DNA from: Terribacillus aidingensis
Lineage (GTDB): Bacteria > Bacillota > Bacilli > Bacillales > Amphibacillaceae
Assembly (NCBI RefSeq): GCF_040703035.1
Contig: NZ_CP159996.1
Coordinates: 1,522,001 to 1,586,000 of the forward strand
Length of the DNA stretch: 64,000 nt
Reading direction: 5' to 3'
In this document: positions 9,382 through 18,459 of the stretch, in pieces
Layout of the letters: every line of letters starts with the position of its first letter
How positions within the stretch are numbered: position 1 is the stretch's first letter
Made by a program: the position numbers and the translations under genes
Notes under the pieces: model-generated
The model's input: only the letters and a program-made list of their open reading frames with translations
Told to the model about the DNA's origin: nothing
Database searches by the model: none

Positions 9382-9418
9382 AAGTTAAACCCTTTACGTT
9401 ATGGAAAGGGTTTAACTT
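9382..9418 (+). terminator. Terminator-like hairpin after rodZ
   Basis: A perfect 14-bp stem (9382-9395 with 9405-9418) lies a few bases beyond the rodZ stop. The T tract after it is short, so termination may be partial and pgsA may be partly co-transcribed. Confidence 0.7.
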
Positions 9419-9449
9419 ATGTTTATCTGTACATACATAGGAGGCAGAC

Positions 9450-10028
9450 ATGAATATACCTAATAAAATTACTTTATCCCGAATTTTCCTGATCCCGATT
9501 TTCATTATCCTGCTGGCAGTTCCATTTGATTGGGGAACAATCGATATTGGTGACACAACACTCCCAGTGAACCATTTGGCTGGGGCGATTTTATTCATCA
9601 TTGCATCATGTACGGACTGGGTGGATGGTTACTATGCCCGCAAATATAATCTGGTAACGAATCTTGGGAAATTCCTTGATCCACTAGCAGATAAGCTACT
9701 TGTTTCAGCTGCGCTCATTTTACTGGTACAATTAGACTTAGCGCCGGCTTGGATCACAATCGTCATCATCAGCCGTGAATTTGCTGTTACAGGATTGCGT
9801 CTTGTTGCCGCAGGTGAAGGTCTTGTAATGGCAGCTGGTAAAATGGGTAAGCAGAAAACGGCGGTTCAAATTGTTGCTATCAGCGCATTGCTGCTGCATA
9901 ATTGGCCTTTTTCATATCTCGGTTTTCCGTTTGCTACGATTTGCCTGTATCTTGCACTGATTCTGACGGTCGTGTCCGGAGTCGACTACTTTGTTAGAAA
10001 CTGGAGTGTCATGAAGGAGTCGAAATAA
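9450..10028 (+). CDS. pgsA: CDP-diacylglycerol-glycerol-3-phosphate 3-phosphatidyltransferase
   Basis: A 192-residue integral membrane enzyme that joins CDP-diacylglycerol to glycerol-3-phosphate, the committed step of phosphatidylglycerol synthesis. The CDP-alcohol phosphotransferase signature is complete: DGYYARKYNLVTNLGKFLDP, with the later Asp in LADK, near residues 55-80. About four to five membrane helices are visible. ATAGGAGGC precedes the ATG, and cinA starts one base after its stop. Confidence 0.95.
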   Translation: MNIPNKITLSRIFLIPIFIILLAVPFDWGTIDIGDTTLPVNHLAGAILFIIASCTDWVDGYYARKYNLVTNLGKFLDPLADKLLVSAALILLVQLDLAPAWITIVIISREFAVTGLRLVAAGEGLVMAAGKMGKQKTAVQIVAISALLLHNWPFSYLGFPFATICLYLALILTVVSGVDYFVRNWSVMKESK

Positions 10029-10029
10029 A

Positions 10030-11277
10030 ATGAAGCAAATCAATGCAGAAGTGATAGCTGTAGGAACAGAGATTCTCATAGGTCAAATCAACAATACGAA
10101 TGCACAATGGATTTCCAAGCTACTGGCTGATAACGGAATCAACGTATTTTATCACCACGTAGTAGGCGATAACCTTGCTCGTGTGCAATCGTCCTTCGCA
10201 AAAGCGCAGCGTGATGCAGACCTGGTGCTCGTAACCGGCGGACTTGGCCCGACAGAGGATGACCTGACAAGGGAAGCCTTTCAGCTCATATCCGGCCTTG
10301 AGATGCATGAAGACAAAGTTTCCATGGATCGTATCAAAGAGTTCTTTGTTAAACGAGGCCGTACGATGTCTCCGAACAACCATAAGCAAGCCCGTGTGTT
10401 TGAAGGTGCAAAAGTACTGGAAAATACAGTCGGTATGGCGCCAGGCATGCTTGTAGAGCATGATGGAGTGATATGGGCGTTTATGCCAGGTGTTCCTCGT
10501 GAAATGAAGCAGATCATGTCTGATCATGTTATGCCTTATGTTCGTGAGAAATATCAGCTTCAATCTGTGTTGCAGTCCCGCTTGCTTCATTTCATCGGAA
10601 TTGGGGAATCACAGCTTGAAACGGACTTGCTTGATTTGATCCAAGTACAGGAAAATCCAACGATTGCAACGTATGCCTCTGAAGGGGAAGTTGCTGTGCG
10701 GCTTACAGCCCGTGCAGAAACGAAGGAAGAAGCTGACCGTTTGATCGATGTCATTGAAAAAGAAGTAATGGAGCGCGTCGGTCAATACTTTTACGGCTAT
10801 GATGAAACATCTGTTCAGCAGCAAGTGTTCGAGCTGCTGAAGAAACGGCAGTTTACATTGGCCAGTGCAGAAAGCCTGACAGGCGGACTGTTCGCGGATG
10901 CCCTCGTTTCCTTGAGCGGCGCTTCCGAGGTCTTCCTTGGCAGCTTTGTCACGTATGCACCTAGTATGAAACAGCACGTACTTGGCGTGAAGGAGGAAAC
11001 GATTCAGAAGGAAGGCACTGTAAGTGAGCAATGTGCCATTGAAATGGCCGAAAATGCAGTGCGCCTTACGGGAGCCGATATCGGTATCAGTTTCACTGGT
11101 GTTGCTGGCCCGGATAGTTCCGAAGGCAAGGAGCCTGGAACTGTCTTTATCAGCCTTCATGAAAAAGGCAAACAGACACGTACTACGGAGCTCTCCATTC
11201 GGAGCTCGCGTCAAGGTGTACGGGCGCAAGCGGTGAAGAAAGGCTTCGATATGCTGTTCCATTATTTAAAATCGTGA
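10030..11277 (+). CDS. cinA: CinA competence/damage-inducible protein
   Basis: A 415-residue CinA with an N-terminal MoCF-like domain (AEVIAVGTEILIGQINNTN; GGLGPTEDDLT) and a C-terminal CinA domain from about residue 255 (SAESLTGGLFADALV; FTGVAGPDSSEGKEPGTVF). Homologues hydrolyse ADP-ribose-type nucleotides and deamidate nicotinamide mononucleotide. In streptococci and Bacillus it is linked to recA. The ATG follows GAAGGAG in the end of pgsA, and recA follows with its own promoter. Confidence 0.93.
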   Translation: MKQINAEVIAVGTEILIGQINNTNAQWISKLLADNGINVFYHHVVGDNLARVQSSFAKAQRDADLVLVTGGLGPTEDDLTREAFQLISGLEMHEDKVSMDRIKEFFVKRGRTMSPNNHKQARVFEGAKVLENTVGMAPGMLVEHDGVIWAFMPGVPREMKQIMSDHVMPYVREKYQLQSVLQSRLLHFIGIGESQLETDLLDLIQVQENPTIATYASEGEVAVRLTARAETKEEADRLIDVIEKEVMERVGQYFYGYDETSVQQQVFELLKKRQFTLASAESLTGGLFADALVSLSGASEVFLGSFVTYAPSMKQHVLGVKEETIQKEGTVSEQCAIEMAENAVRLTGADIGISFTGVAGPDSSEGKEPGTVFISLHEKGKQTRTTELSIRSSRQGVRAQAVKKGFDMLFHYLKS

Positions 11278-11361
11278 TTTGACACTTGTTTGAAGCGGAT
11301 AAATGTTCTTTTTACCTGAATGAATTGTCTTTATTGGTGTGTTCGGGAGAAATAAAAAAAG

Positions 11362-11375
11362 GGAACATTTATTCG
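11362..11375 (+). promoter_or_regulatory. LexA (SOS) box upstream of recA
   Basis: GGAACATTTATTCG matches the B. subtilis-type SOS box CGAAC-N4-GTTCG at the GAAC and TTC core positions. It ends nine bases before the recA -35 hexamer, where LexA would block transcription. Confidence 0.7.
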
Positions 11376-11383
11376 CTTTTTGC

Positions 11384-11412
11384 TTGTTATATCTCAAAAA
11401 ACAAGTTAGAAT
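11384..11412 (+). promoter_or_regulatory. sigma-A promoter of recA
   Basis: TTGTTA (11384-11389) and TAGAAT (11407-11412) are separated by 17 bp, placing the transcript start about 25 bases before the recA start codon. Confidence 0.65.
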
Positions 11413-11443
11413 AGATATAGATAATCCAAAGGAGGAAATACAT

Positions 11444-12487
11444 TTGAGTGAACGTAAACAAGCCCTTGATATGGCTTTGAGACAAATAGAGAAACAATTC
11501 GGGAAAGGTTCCATTATGAAACTAGGCGAAAGAGCAGAACAGAAGGTTTCTACTGTTTCCAGCGGCTCTCTTGCCCTTGATATCGCACTTGGTGTAGGCG
11601 GATATCCTAAAGGCCGTGTTATCGAGATTTATGGACCTGAATCCTCTGGTAAAACAACTGTTGCCTTGCATGCAATTGCAGAAGCACAGCGCAATGGCGG
11701 ACAAGCAGCTTTCATAGATGCAGAGCATGCGCTTGATCCAGTCTATGCACAGAAGCTAGGCGTCAATATCGACGAGCTTTTGCTTTCTCAGCCAGATACA
11801 GGAGAACAAGCATTGGAAATCGCCGAGGCGCTTGTACGAAGCGGAGCGGTTGACATCGTCGTTATCGACTCAGTAGCAGCCCTTGTACCGAAAGCAGAGA
11901 TCGAAGGGGAAATGGGAGATGCTCACGTTGGTTTGCAGGCTCGTTTGATGTCTCAGGCACTTCGTAAATTGTCCGGAGCAATCAACAAGTCCAAAACGAC
12001 TGCCATCTTCATCAACCAGATTCGTGAGAAAGTCGGCGTAATGTTCGGTAACCCGGAAACAACACCTGGTGGACGCGCACTTAAATTCTATTCCTCTGTC
12101 CGTTTGGAAGTACGCCGTGCAGAGACTCTTAAGCAAGGCAATGACATGGTCGGTAACAAAACGAGAATTAAAGTAGTGAAAAATAAAGTAGCTCCGCCTT
12201 TCAAACAAGCGGAAGTAGATATTATGTACGGAGAAGGGATTTCCAGAGAAGGGGAACTCATCGATATCGCAAGCGACTTGGATATTGTTCAGAAAAGCGG
12301 AGCGTGGTACTCCTATAATGAGGAGCGTCTTGGCCAAGGACGTGAAAATGCGAAGCAGTTCCTGAAAGAGAACCCGGAAATTGCTACAACAATTCAGATG
12401 ACTGTTCGCGACCACTACAACTTAGATGCAGATAAGAAGCTGCCGGAAGAGGCGCTGTCAGAAGAACAGGAATCATTGGATATGTAA
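11444..12487 (+). CDS. recA: recombinase RecA
   Basis: A 347-residue RecA, the ATP-dependent strand-exchange protein and LexA co-protease. Walker A GPESSGKT is at residue 64, Walker B region [10 protein letters not shown] near 145, and the L2 loop region [11 protein letters not shown] near 205. The start is TTG at 11444: AAAGGAGG lies eight bases before it and the protein then begins [11 protein letters not shown], as RecA proteins do. The longer in-frame extension from ATG 11339 would run through the promoter and SOS box and is not real. Confidence 0.97.
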   Translation: MSERKQALDMALRQIEKQFGKGSIMKLGERAEQKVSTVSSGSLALDIALGVGGYPKGRVIEIYGPESSGKTTVALHAIAEAQRNGGQAAFIDAEHALDPVYAQKLGVNIDELLLSQPDTGEQALEIAEALVRSGAVDIVVIDSVAALVPKAEIEGEMGDAHVGLQARLMSQALRKLSGAINKSKTTAIFINQIREKVGVMFGNPETTPGGRALKFYSSVRLEVRRAETLKQGNDMVGNKTRIKVVKNKVAPPFKQAEVDIMYGEGISREGELIDIASDLDIVQKSGAWYSYNEERLGQGRENAKQFLKENPEIATTIQMTVRDHYNLDADKKLPEEALSEEQESLDM

Positions 12488-12492
12488 GAAAG

Positions 12493-12522
12493 AGCCTTCG
12501 GTTACAGCCGGAGGCTTTTTAT
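12493..12522 (+). terminator. Terminator of recA
   Basis: A 9-bp stem with one G-T pair (12493-12501 with 12508-12516) is followed by five T residues. Confidence 0.85.
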
Positions 12523-12555
12523 ATAGGATAATCTGCTAGTACTTTCCATGTTTTC

Positions 12556-12612
12556 TTGACAACATGCGAACACAGGATTAAAATTGATTTGTATAATTCT
12601 CTTTTTTATTAT
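12556..12612 (+). promoter_or_regulatory. Candidate tandem sigma-A promoters of rny
   Basis: Two overlapping candidates are seen: TTGACA (12556-12561) with TAAAAT (12579-12584), and TTGATT (12584-12589) with TATTAT (12607-12612). Both have 17-bp spacers. The first has the better -35. Confidence 0.5.
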
Positions 12613-12704
12613 ACTTCTCAAAGGTTACCATAGTTTTTTTATGAAAAACATTGTGCATGCCGACAGACATGTTTGTACAATTTCATAGCAGGGGAGGTGA
12701 AATC

Positions 12705-14267
12705 ATGGAACTATTTTACCTAATCATCTCCATTTTGCTTGCTCTAATCGTCGGTGGTGTTGTTGGTTATCTTGTTCGCAAATCTATTGCTGAGAAAAAG
12801 ATCTCCAGTGCGGAGGAATTGGCGAAGCAAATAGTAGAAGAAGGCCATCGCAATGCGGAAACGTCTAAGAAGGAAGCACTTCTCGAAGCGAAGGATGAGA
12901 ACTTCCAGCTGCGTCAGCAGACGGAGCAGGAATTACGTGAGCGTCGTCTTGAACTGCAGAAGCAGGAAAACCGTCTGATGCAGAAAGAAGAGAATCTGGA
13001 CCGTAAAAGCGATACGCTTGATAAGCGTGAAGTTACGTTAGAGAAAAAGGAACAATTATTAGCTGAAAAACAACAACAAATTGAAGAATTGGAAAGCAAA
13101 GTGGAAGTCTTGGTGAAAGAACAGCAGCTCGAACTGGAGCGGATTTCCGGCTATACGTCTGATGAAGCACGTCAAATCGTGCTGGATAAAGTCGAGAAGG
13201 AAGTTGCCTTCGATGCAGCTGTCATGATCAAAGATGCGGAACATCGTGCCAAGGATGAGGCCGATAAGAAAGCGAAGAGCATTCTTTCCCTTGCACTTCA
13301 GCGCTGCGCAGCCGATCACGTTGCGGAAACGACTGTATCAGTCGTGAACTTGCCGAATGACGAGATGAAAGGACGCATTATCGGACGGGAAGGCCGTAAC
13401 ATTCGTACGTTAGAAACGCTTACAGGAATTGATCTGATCATTGATGATACACCTGAAGCGGTCATCCTGTCCGGTTTTGATCCTGTCCGTCGTGAGATCG
13501 CACGAATCGCACTCGAGAAACTTGTCCAGGATGGACGTATCCACCCAGCTCGTATCGAGGAAATGGTGGAGAAATCCAGACGCGAAGTGGATGAGTATAT
13601 TCGCGAGATAGGTGAGGAGACGACCTTCGAAGTTGGTGTACACGGTTTGCATCCGGATCTTGTTAAGATACTCGGAAGATTGAAGTATCGCACAAGTTAC
13701 GGCCAGAACGTATTGAAGCACTCGACAGAAGTCGCTTACCTAGCAGGATTGCTGGCAGCTGAGCTTGGCGAGGACGTTACCTTGGCAAGACGTGCAGGTT
13801 TACTGCATGATATCGGTAAAGCAATCGACCACGAAGTCGAAGGCAGCCACGTTGAAATCGGGAAAGAACTCGCAATCAAATACAAAGAGCATCCGGTGGT
13901 CATCAACAGCATCGCTTCCCACCATGGGGATGAGGAAGCAACATCGATAATTGCAGTGCTTGTCGCTGCAGCAGATGCCCTTTCCGCAGCCCGTCCGGGA
14001 GCGAGAAGCGAGACACTGGAGAACTACATCAAGCGTCTGGAGAAACTGGAGGAGATCTCAGAATCCTTCCAGGGTGTGGAGAAATCCTTCGCAATTCAGG
14101 CTGGACGTGAGATTCGGATCATGGTTAAACCGGATGAAATCAACGACTTGGAATCCATCAAAGTCGCACGGGATATCCGGAAACGTATTGAAAGCGAGTT
14201 GGATTATCCAGGACATATTAAAGTCACGGTTATCCGGGAAACACGCGCAGTTGAATATGCAAAATAA
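12705..14267 (+). CDS. rny: ribonuclease Y
   Basis: A 520-residue RNase Y, the main membrane-anchored endoribonuclease of the Bacillus degradosome. It has an N-terminal membrane helix (residues 3-24), a long charged coiled coil to about residue 200, a KH domain ([20 protein letters not shown]), and an HD domain with LLHDIGKA near residue 367. The start at 12705 follows GGGGAGGTGA by five bases; the upstream ATG at 12651 adds 18 residues ahead of the membrane anchor and is rejected. Its length equals the B. subtilis protein. Its cofactor YmcA is encoded nearby. Confidence 0.95.
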   Translation: MELFYLIISILLALIVGGVVGYLVRKSIAEKKISSAEELAKQIVEEGHRNAETSKKEALLEAKDENFQLRQQTEQELRERRLELQKQENRLMQKEENLDRKSDTLDKREVTLEKKEQLLAEKQQQIEELESKVEVLVKEQQLELERISGYTSDEARQIVLDKVEKEVAFDAAVMIKDAEHRAKDEADKKAKSILSLALQRCAADHVAETTVSVVNLPNDEMKGRIIGREGRNIRTLETLTGIDLIIDDTPEAVILSGFDPVRREIARIALEKLVQDGRIHPARIEEMVEKSRREVDEYIREIGEETTFEVGVHGLHPDLVKILGRLKYRTSYGQNVLKHSTEVAYLAGLLAAELGEDVTLARRAGLLHDIGKAIDHEVEGSHVEIGKELAIKYKEHPVVINSIASHHGDEEATSIIAVLVAAADALSAARPGARSETLENYIKRLEKLEEISESFQGVEKSFAIQAGREIRIMVKPDEINDLESIKVARDIRKRIESELDYPGHIKVTVIRETRAVEYAK

Positions 14268-14269
14268 GA

Positions 14270-14293
14270 AAGCGGCCCTGTGCCGCTTTTTTT
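14270..14293 (+). terminator. Terminator of rny
   Basis: AAGCGGC pairs with GCCGCTT around a CCTGT loop, followed by seven T residues. Confidence 0.85.
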
Positions 14294-14343
14294 AATGTTA
14301 AACTATATCTAGTACAAGTTGAGATGCAGAAAGGGATTTGATT

Positions 14344-15141
14344 ATGAAGTTATTATTTATCGGAGATGTTGTCGGCGAGCCGGGACGTCAGATGGTGCAA
14401 GAATATTTACCGCGCTTGAAGCAGCGTTATCAGCCGCAGCTTACGATTATAAATGGAGAGAATAGTGCGGACGGTAAAGGTATCAATGAGCGGATTTATA
14501 AGCAGTTCCTTGAATGGGGAGCACAAGCGATCACCATGGGTAACCATACATGGGATAAGCGGGATATATTTGAATTCATCGATGATGCAAAGTACCTTGT
14601 CCGTCCATCAAATTTACCGCCAGGTACACCTGGTAAGGGGATTATTTATGTGAAGGTGAATCAGCATGAAGTAGCAATCATCAATTTGCTGGCAAGAACG
14701 TTCATGATGCCTGCAGATGATCCATTCCGTGAAGCTGATCGTCTCATTGAAGAGGCACGTAAACGGACGAATTTGATTTTCGTCGATTTCCACGGAGAAG
14801 CAACCAGTGAGAAGCAAGCTTTTGGATGGTATGTCGATGGACGTGTCAGTGCTGTTGTTGGTACCCACACACATACGCAGACAGCTGATGAACGTATATT
14901 ACCTTCTGGGACAGCATATATTTCCGACGCCGGAATGACAGGGCCATATGAAGCGATCCTCGGGATGGAGCGGGAAGCAGTCATTAAAAGATTCCTTACA
15001 GGTCTCCCGGTACGTTTTGAAGTACCAAAAAAGGGTAAATCACAATTAAATGGAGTAGTAATCGATCTGGATCCGCAAACGGGGAAGGCTTCTTCCATCA
15101 AACGCATCCTGATTAATGATGACCACCCGTACATGGATTGA
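14344..15141 (+). CDS. ymdB: metallophosphoesterase / 2',3'-cyclic nucleotide phosphodiesterase YmdB
   Basis: A 265-residue YmdB. The dinuclear metal site is intact: GDVVGEPG at the N-terminus, NGENSADGKGI, GNHTWDKRD, VDFHGEATSEK and GTHTHTQTADE. B. subtilis YmdB hydrolyses 2',3'-cAMP and controls biofilm and motility gene choice together with RNase Y. The ATG at 14344 follows AGAAAGGGA; an in-frame TTG at 14338 is less likely. It sits directly after rny, as in other bacilli. Confidence 0.92.
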   Translation: MKLLFIGDVVGEPGRQMVQEYLPRLKQRYQPQLTIINGENSADGKGINERIYKQFLEWGAQAITMGNHTWDKRDIFEFIDDAKYLVRPSNLPPGTPGKGIIYVKVNQHEVAIINLLARTFMMPADDPFREADRLIEEARKRTNLIFVDFHGEATSEKQAFGWYVDGRVSAVVGTHTHTQTADERILPSGTAYISDAGMTGPYEAILGMEREAVIKRFLTGLPVRFEVPKKGKSQLNGVVIDLDPQTGKASSIKRILINDDHPYMD

Positions 15142-15296
15142 TCTTTGCTGCTCCTTCACTAGGTCTTTTGTTTACAGTATGAACCAGGACAGGCCGTATC
15201 ACTTTTTTCAGACATCGCCCGAAATGGGCATATCTACTATGTTGCAGAAATATAGTAAAAAGGAAAGTAGCCCAGTAAACGAAGGAGGTACCAGTG

Positions 15297-15557
15297 TTGG
15301 ATATACTAAAAGTTTCAGCGAAATCCAATCCAAACTCAGTAGCAGGCGCACTTGCGAACGTATTAAGAGAACGTGGCTCAGCGGAAATCCAGGCAATCGG
15401 AGCAGGAGCACTCAATCAATCAGTGAAAGCTGTCGCCATTGCGAGAGGCTTTGTTGCCCCGAGTGGTGTTGATTTGGTTTGTATCCCGGCATTTACGGAT
15501 ATAATGATCGACAATGAAGAACGGACTGCCATCAAATTGATAGTAGAACCACGATAA
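15297..15557 (+). CDS. spoVS: stage V sporulation protein S
   Basis: An 86-residue Alba-like protein almost identical in pattern to SpoVS (ILKVSAKSNPNSVAGALANV; GFVAPSGVDLVCIPAFTDI). SpoVS is needed for coat assembly and progress past stage V of sporulation. GTG (15294) and TTG (15297) are adjacent in-frame starts after AAGGAGGT; TTG gives the usual 86-residue length and the better spacing of eight bases, GTG would add one residue. tdh and kbl, which follow spoVS in B. subtilis, are absent here. Confidence 0.93.
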   Translation: MDILKVSAKSNPNSVAGALANVLRERGSAEIQAIGAGALNQSVKAVAIARGFVAPSGVDLVCIPAFTDIMIDNEERTAIKLIVEPR

Positions 15558-15583
15558 GTCCCGCCAAAGGCGGGGCTTTTTTT
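15557..15583 (+). terminator. Terminator of spoVS
   Basis: AGTCCCGCC pairs with GGCGGGGCT across a 3-base loop, followed by seven T residues; it overlaps the spoVS stop codon. Confidence 0.88.
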
Positions 15584-15594
15584 ATTTCCAATAC

Positions 15595-15623
15595 TTGGAC
15601 ACAGCATCATGCATTGGTATACT
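15595..15623 (+). promoter_or_regulatory. sigma-A promoter of miaB-ymcA
   Basis: TTGGAC (15595-15600), a 17-bp spacer and TATACT (15618-15623) lie just after the spoVS terminator and 38 bases before the miaB start. Confidence 0.65.
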
Positions 15624-15661
15624 GGAGACAAACGCAAGAATGAATGGGGGAGAAGGAATAA

Positions 15662-17221
15662 GTGAATGAAGAACAGCGTAAATCCGTGAGTTTGATAGCT
15701 GCAGAACAGTCCAAACAAGTTGAGAAGCCGCTGCATGAGAAGACTACAGACGATTTCGCGAAGTATTTCCAGACGACGTATCAGCCGCCGAATTTGAAGC
15801 AGGCGAAGAAGCGGCGCAGAGAAGATGTTACGTTCCATTATGATTTCACGATTCCCCCAGAAATGCAGGAAGCAGGTCTTGGAAAGAAGTTCCTCATCCG
15901 TACGTACGGATGCCAAATGAATGAACATGATACCGAAGTGATGGCTGGACTGTTCATGGAAATGGGGTATTCTCCGACAACTGAAACAAATGAGGCAGAT
16001 GTGATCCTTCTCAATACTTGTGCCATACGAGAGAATGCTGAGAATAAAGTGTTCGGTGAGATTGGTCATCTGAAGCCATTGAAGCTGGAGAAGCCGGATT
16101 TGATTATCGGAGTATGCGGATGTATGTCCCAGGAGGAAGCAGTTGTAAACCGAATTTTGAATAAACATCATCATATTGATTTAATTTTTGGGACACACAA
16201 TATCCACCGGCTTCCGCAGCTCTTGAAAGAAGCACAATTCAGCAAGGAAATGGTTTTGGAAGTATGGTCCAAAGAAGGCGATGTCATCGAGAACCTCCCA
16301 AAAGCACGAAAAGGAAAGATCAAGGCATGGGTCAATATCATGTATGGCTGCGATAAGTTCTGCACATATTGTATCGTCCCATACACGCGCGGTAAGGAGC
16401 GGAGCCGGCGTCCAGAGGATATCATCCAGGAAGTGCGACAGATGGCGGCTCAAGGATATCAGGAGATTACACTGCTGGGGCAGAATGTGAACGCATACGG
16501 TAAAGATTTGCCTGATCTTGATTTTGGCCTTGGGGATCTTATGAATGAGATCAGGAAGATTGATATACCGCGAGTGCGTTTCACGACTTCCCATCCACGG
16601 GACTTTGATGATAAACTAATAGAGGTACTAGCCCAAGGCGGGAATCTTCTTGATCACATACATTTGCCTGTTCAATCTGGGAGCAGTGACATACTCCGGC
16701 TAATGGCCCGGCGCTATACGAGGGAGGAGTACTTGACTCTTGTAGCGAAAATCAGACGTTCTATTCCAAATGTTACACTTACGACAGATATCATTGTCGG
16801 TTTTCCGAATGAGACCGAGGAGCAGTTTCAGGAAACATTAACTCTTGTAGAGGAAGTCGGTTTTGAGGCAGCATATACGTATATTTATTCTCCTCGTGAA
16901 GGAACACCTTCTGCCAAATGGGAGGATAATGTCCCTATGGAAGTGAAAAGAGAGCGCCTGCAGCGATTGAACAGAGTGATAGATGAACACGCTGCGAAGT
17001 CAATGCGCGCTTATGAAGGCAAGATCGTGCATGTGCTAGTCGAGGGGGAAAGCAAGCGGAACCCCGACGTGCTGGCTGGTTATACCGAGAAAAACAAGCT
17101 AGTCAATTTCCGAGGACCAAAGTCGGTGGTCGGCAAGATCGTACCAGTTCGGATAAAACAAGCCAAAACATGGTCACTTGATGGTGAATTAACAGAAACA
17201 ACAGCGGAGGTACACATATAA
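15662..17221 (+). CDS. miaB: tRNA-2-methylthio-N6-dimethylallyladenosine synthase MiaB
   Basis: A 519-residue radical-SAM methylthiotransferase that adds the 2-methylthio group to i6A37 of tRNA, acting after MiaA. The N-terminal UPF0004 domain carries the auxiliary cluster cysteines ([23 protein letters not shown]). The radical-SAM CxxxCxxC motif is CDKFCTYC near residue 230, and a TRAM domain closes the protein. The start is GTG after GGAGAAGGAA. The first 80 residues are a variable extension, also seen in Bacillus homologues. The stop overlaps the ymcA start. Confidence 0.95.
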   Translation: MNEEQRKSVSLIAAEQSKQVEKPLHEKTTDDFAKYFQTTYQPPNLKQAKKRRREDVTFHYDFTIPPEMQEAGLGKKFLIRTYGCQMNEHDTEVMAGLFMEMGYSPTTETNEADVILLNTCAIRENAENKVFGEIGHLKPLKLEKPDLIIGVCGCMSQEEAVVNRILNKHHHIDLIFGTHNIHRLPQLLKEAQFSKEMVLEVWSKEGDVIENLPKARKGKIKAWVNIMYGCDKFCTYCIVPYTRGKERSRRPEDIIQEVRQMAAQGYQEITLLGQNVNAYGKDLPDLDFGLGDLMNEIRKIDIPRVRFTTSHPRDFDDKLIEVLAQGGNLLDHIHLPVQSGSSDILRLMARRYTREEYLTLVAKIRRSIPNVTLTTDIIVGFPNETEEQFQETLTLVEEVGFEAAYTYIYSPREGTPSAKWEDNVPMEVKRERLQRLNRVIDEHAAKSMRAYEGKIVHVLVEGESKRNPDVLAGYTEKNKLVNFRGPKSVVGKIVPVRIKQAKTWSLDGELTETTAEVHI

Positions 17222-17583
17222 TGAGTTATTCCACCGAAGATATTCTCAGACAAGCTGAAGTATTGGCTGAAGACATGGGCAATCTGGATGAGATTGAACA
17301 TTTTCACCAGCTTGAATCGAAGCTTAATGAGAACAAAAAGGTGCAAACATATATCAATCAAATTAAAATGAAGCAAAAGCAGGCTGTCAATTTGCAGGCT
17401 TATGGCAAACGGGAAGCCCAGCAGCAGATGGAAAAGGAAATTGATGATCTGCAAGAGAAGATCGACAGCATACCTGTCGTCCAGGAATTCAAAGAATCCC
17501 AGGTTATCACGAACCATATTCTGCAGAGCATCTCCCAAAATATCCAGCAGACGGTCTTTCAGGATGAAGAAACGGACAAATAA
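17221..17583 (+). CDS. ymcA: RicA/YmcA, RNase Y specificity factor and biofilm regulator
   Basis: A 120-residue helical protein of the YlbF/YmcA family. In B. subtilis YmcA (RicA) forms a complex with YlbF and YaaT that carries iron-sulfur clusters, directs RNase Y cleavage and promotes biofilm formation, competence and sporulation. Here it starts within the miaB stop (TAATG), with GGAGGTAC upstream, so it is coupled to miaB. It is somewhat shorter than the B. subtilis protein at its C-terminus. Confidence 0.85.
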   Translation: MSYSTEDILRQAEVLAEDMGNLDEIEHFHQLESKLNENKKVQTYINQIKMKQKQAVNLQAYGKREAQQQMEKEIDDLQEKIDSIPVVQEFKESQVITNHILQSISQNIQQTVFQDEETDK

Positions 17584-17597
17584 GTCCGTTTCTTTTT
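17570..17597 (+). terminator. Terminator of miaB-ymcA
   Basis: AAACGGAC (17570-17577) pairs with GTCCGTTT (17584-17591), followed by a T-rich run. The ymcA stop codon lies in the loop. Confidence 0.8.
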
Positions 17598-17766
17598 AAT
17601 TTTTTTATCCTCTTGGGCTCGACAGTCGGCAAGATTCTATAACCTCTTTTTAGGCAGTTGCATAGAATGAAGGAGCGTCCAGCTGTGGTGGGAGATTGGA
17701 TTTTTTCTGACACCATAGGTGAACACCCTGCATAACATGACTATGTAAAAAGAGGAGGTTTTTGCA

Positions 17767-18342
17767 ATGGGTTTTCTAGAGCAGAATTACCGTGAGATCA
17801 TTACGAAAGCGGTCATCGGCCGCGGACGTAAATTCAGCAAGAATATCGATCATATCCGACCGGAACACAAACCATCAAGCATTCTTGGCTGCTGGATCAT
17901 CAACCACCGCTATCATGCAAAAAAGAAAGGCGATAAAGGGGTGGAAGTAGTCGGTTCCTATGATGTCAACGTTTGGTATTCGTACAATGATAATACGAAA
18001 ACGCACGTTGTTTCGGAGAAAGTCGAGTATAAGGAATTGGTCAAATTAAGCATCAAAGACGAGAACTGTCTTGACGACGATTATGATGTTTATGCGAAAG
18101 CAATTCAGCAGCCGAACTGCCTGGAATGCAAAATCGTACAGCACGGACAGAAAATTTTCGTCGAAGTGGAGAAGGAATTCCTTGTGGAAGTTATCGGGGA
18201 AACGAAGCTTTGTGTAAAAGTAGATCCTGATGGCTGTCTAGTGGAGGATGTAGAAGAAGACTGGGATTACGAGCTGACGGAAGATGATTTCAAAGATGTA
18301 GATCCGGACTTCTTGGATAAAAAGGATGACGATGAAGACTGA
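17767..18342 (+). CDS. cotE: spore outer coat morphogenetic protein CotE
   Basis: A 191-residue CotE, which organises outer coat assembly on the forespore. It shows the family N-terminus with a [17 protein letters not shown] segment, a beta-rich middle, and a very acidic C-terminal tail (Asp/Glu-rich, last 35 residues) used for coat protein contacts. AGAGGAGG precedes the ATG. It is expected to be transcribed in the mother cell; no clear sigma-E or sigma-K promoter could be fixed in the 170-base gap upstream. It lies between ymcA and mutS, as in B. subtilis. Confidence 0.93.
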   Translation: MGFLEQNYREIITKAVIGRGRKFSKNIDHIRPEHKPSSILGCWIINHRYHAKKKGDKGVEVVGSYDVNVWYSYNDNTKTHVVSEKVEYKELVKLSIKDENCLDDDYDVYAKAIQQPNCLECKIVQHGQKIFVEVEKEFLVEVIGETKLCVKVDPDGCLVEDVEEDWDYELTEDDFKDVDPDFLDKKDDDED

Positions 18343-18370
18343 ACGAGAGCAGATGCTCTCGTTTTTTTTT
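18343..18370 (+). terminator. Terminator of cotE
   Basis: ACGAGAGC pairs with GCTCTCGT around an AGAT loop, followed by nine T residues. Confidence 0.9.
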
Positions 18371-18459
18371 GTTTTATTCAGAATGACACTGCAAGAAGAA
18401 ACAGAGAAAATACCTGTGTTATAATAGGACTAATTGCAATGAAACAGGGGAGTAGGAAA

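Noticed and set aside
11339..11443. N-terminal extension of recA from an upstream ATG
   Set aside because: It covers the SOS box and promoter, and the TTG at 11444 has the ribosome binding site and the conserved RecA N-terminus.
15142..15293. Sigma-H promoter ahead of spoVS
   Set aside because: An AGGACA-like -35 is present but no convincing GAAT -10 at the right distance.
17708..17740. Sigma-E or sigma-K promoter ahead of cotE
   Set aside because: CATAACAT resembles both -10 consensus types partly, but no matching -35 at proper spacing could be fixed, so it was not listed.
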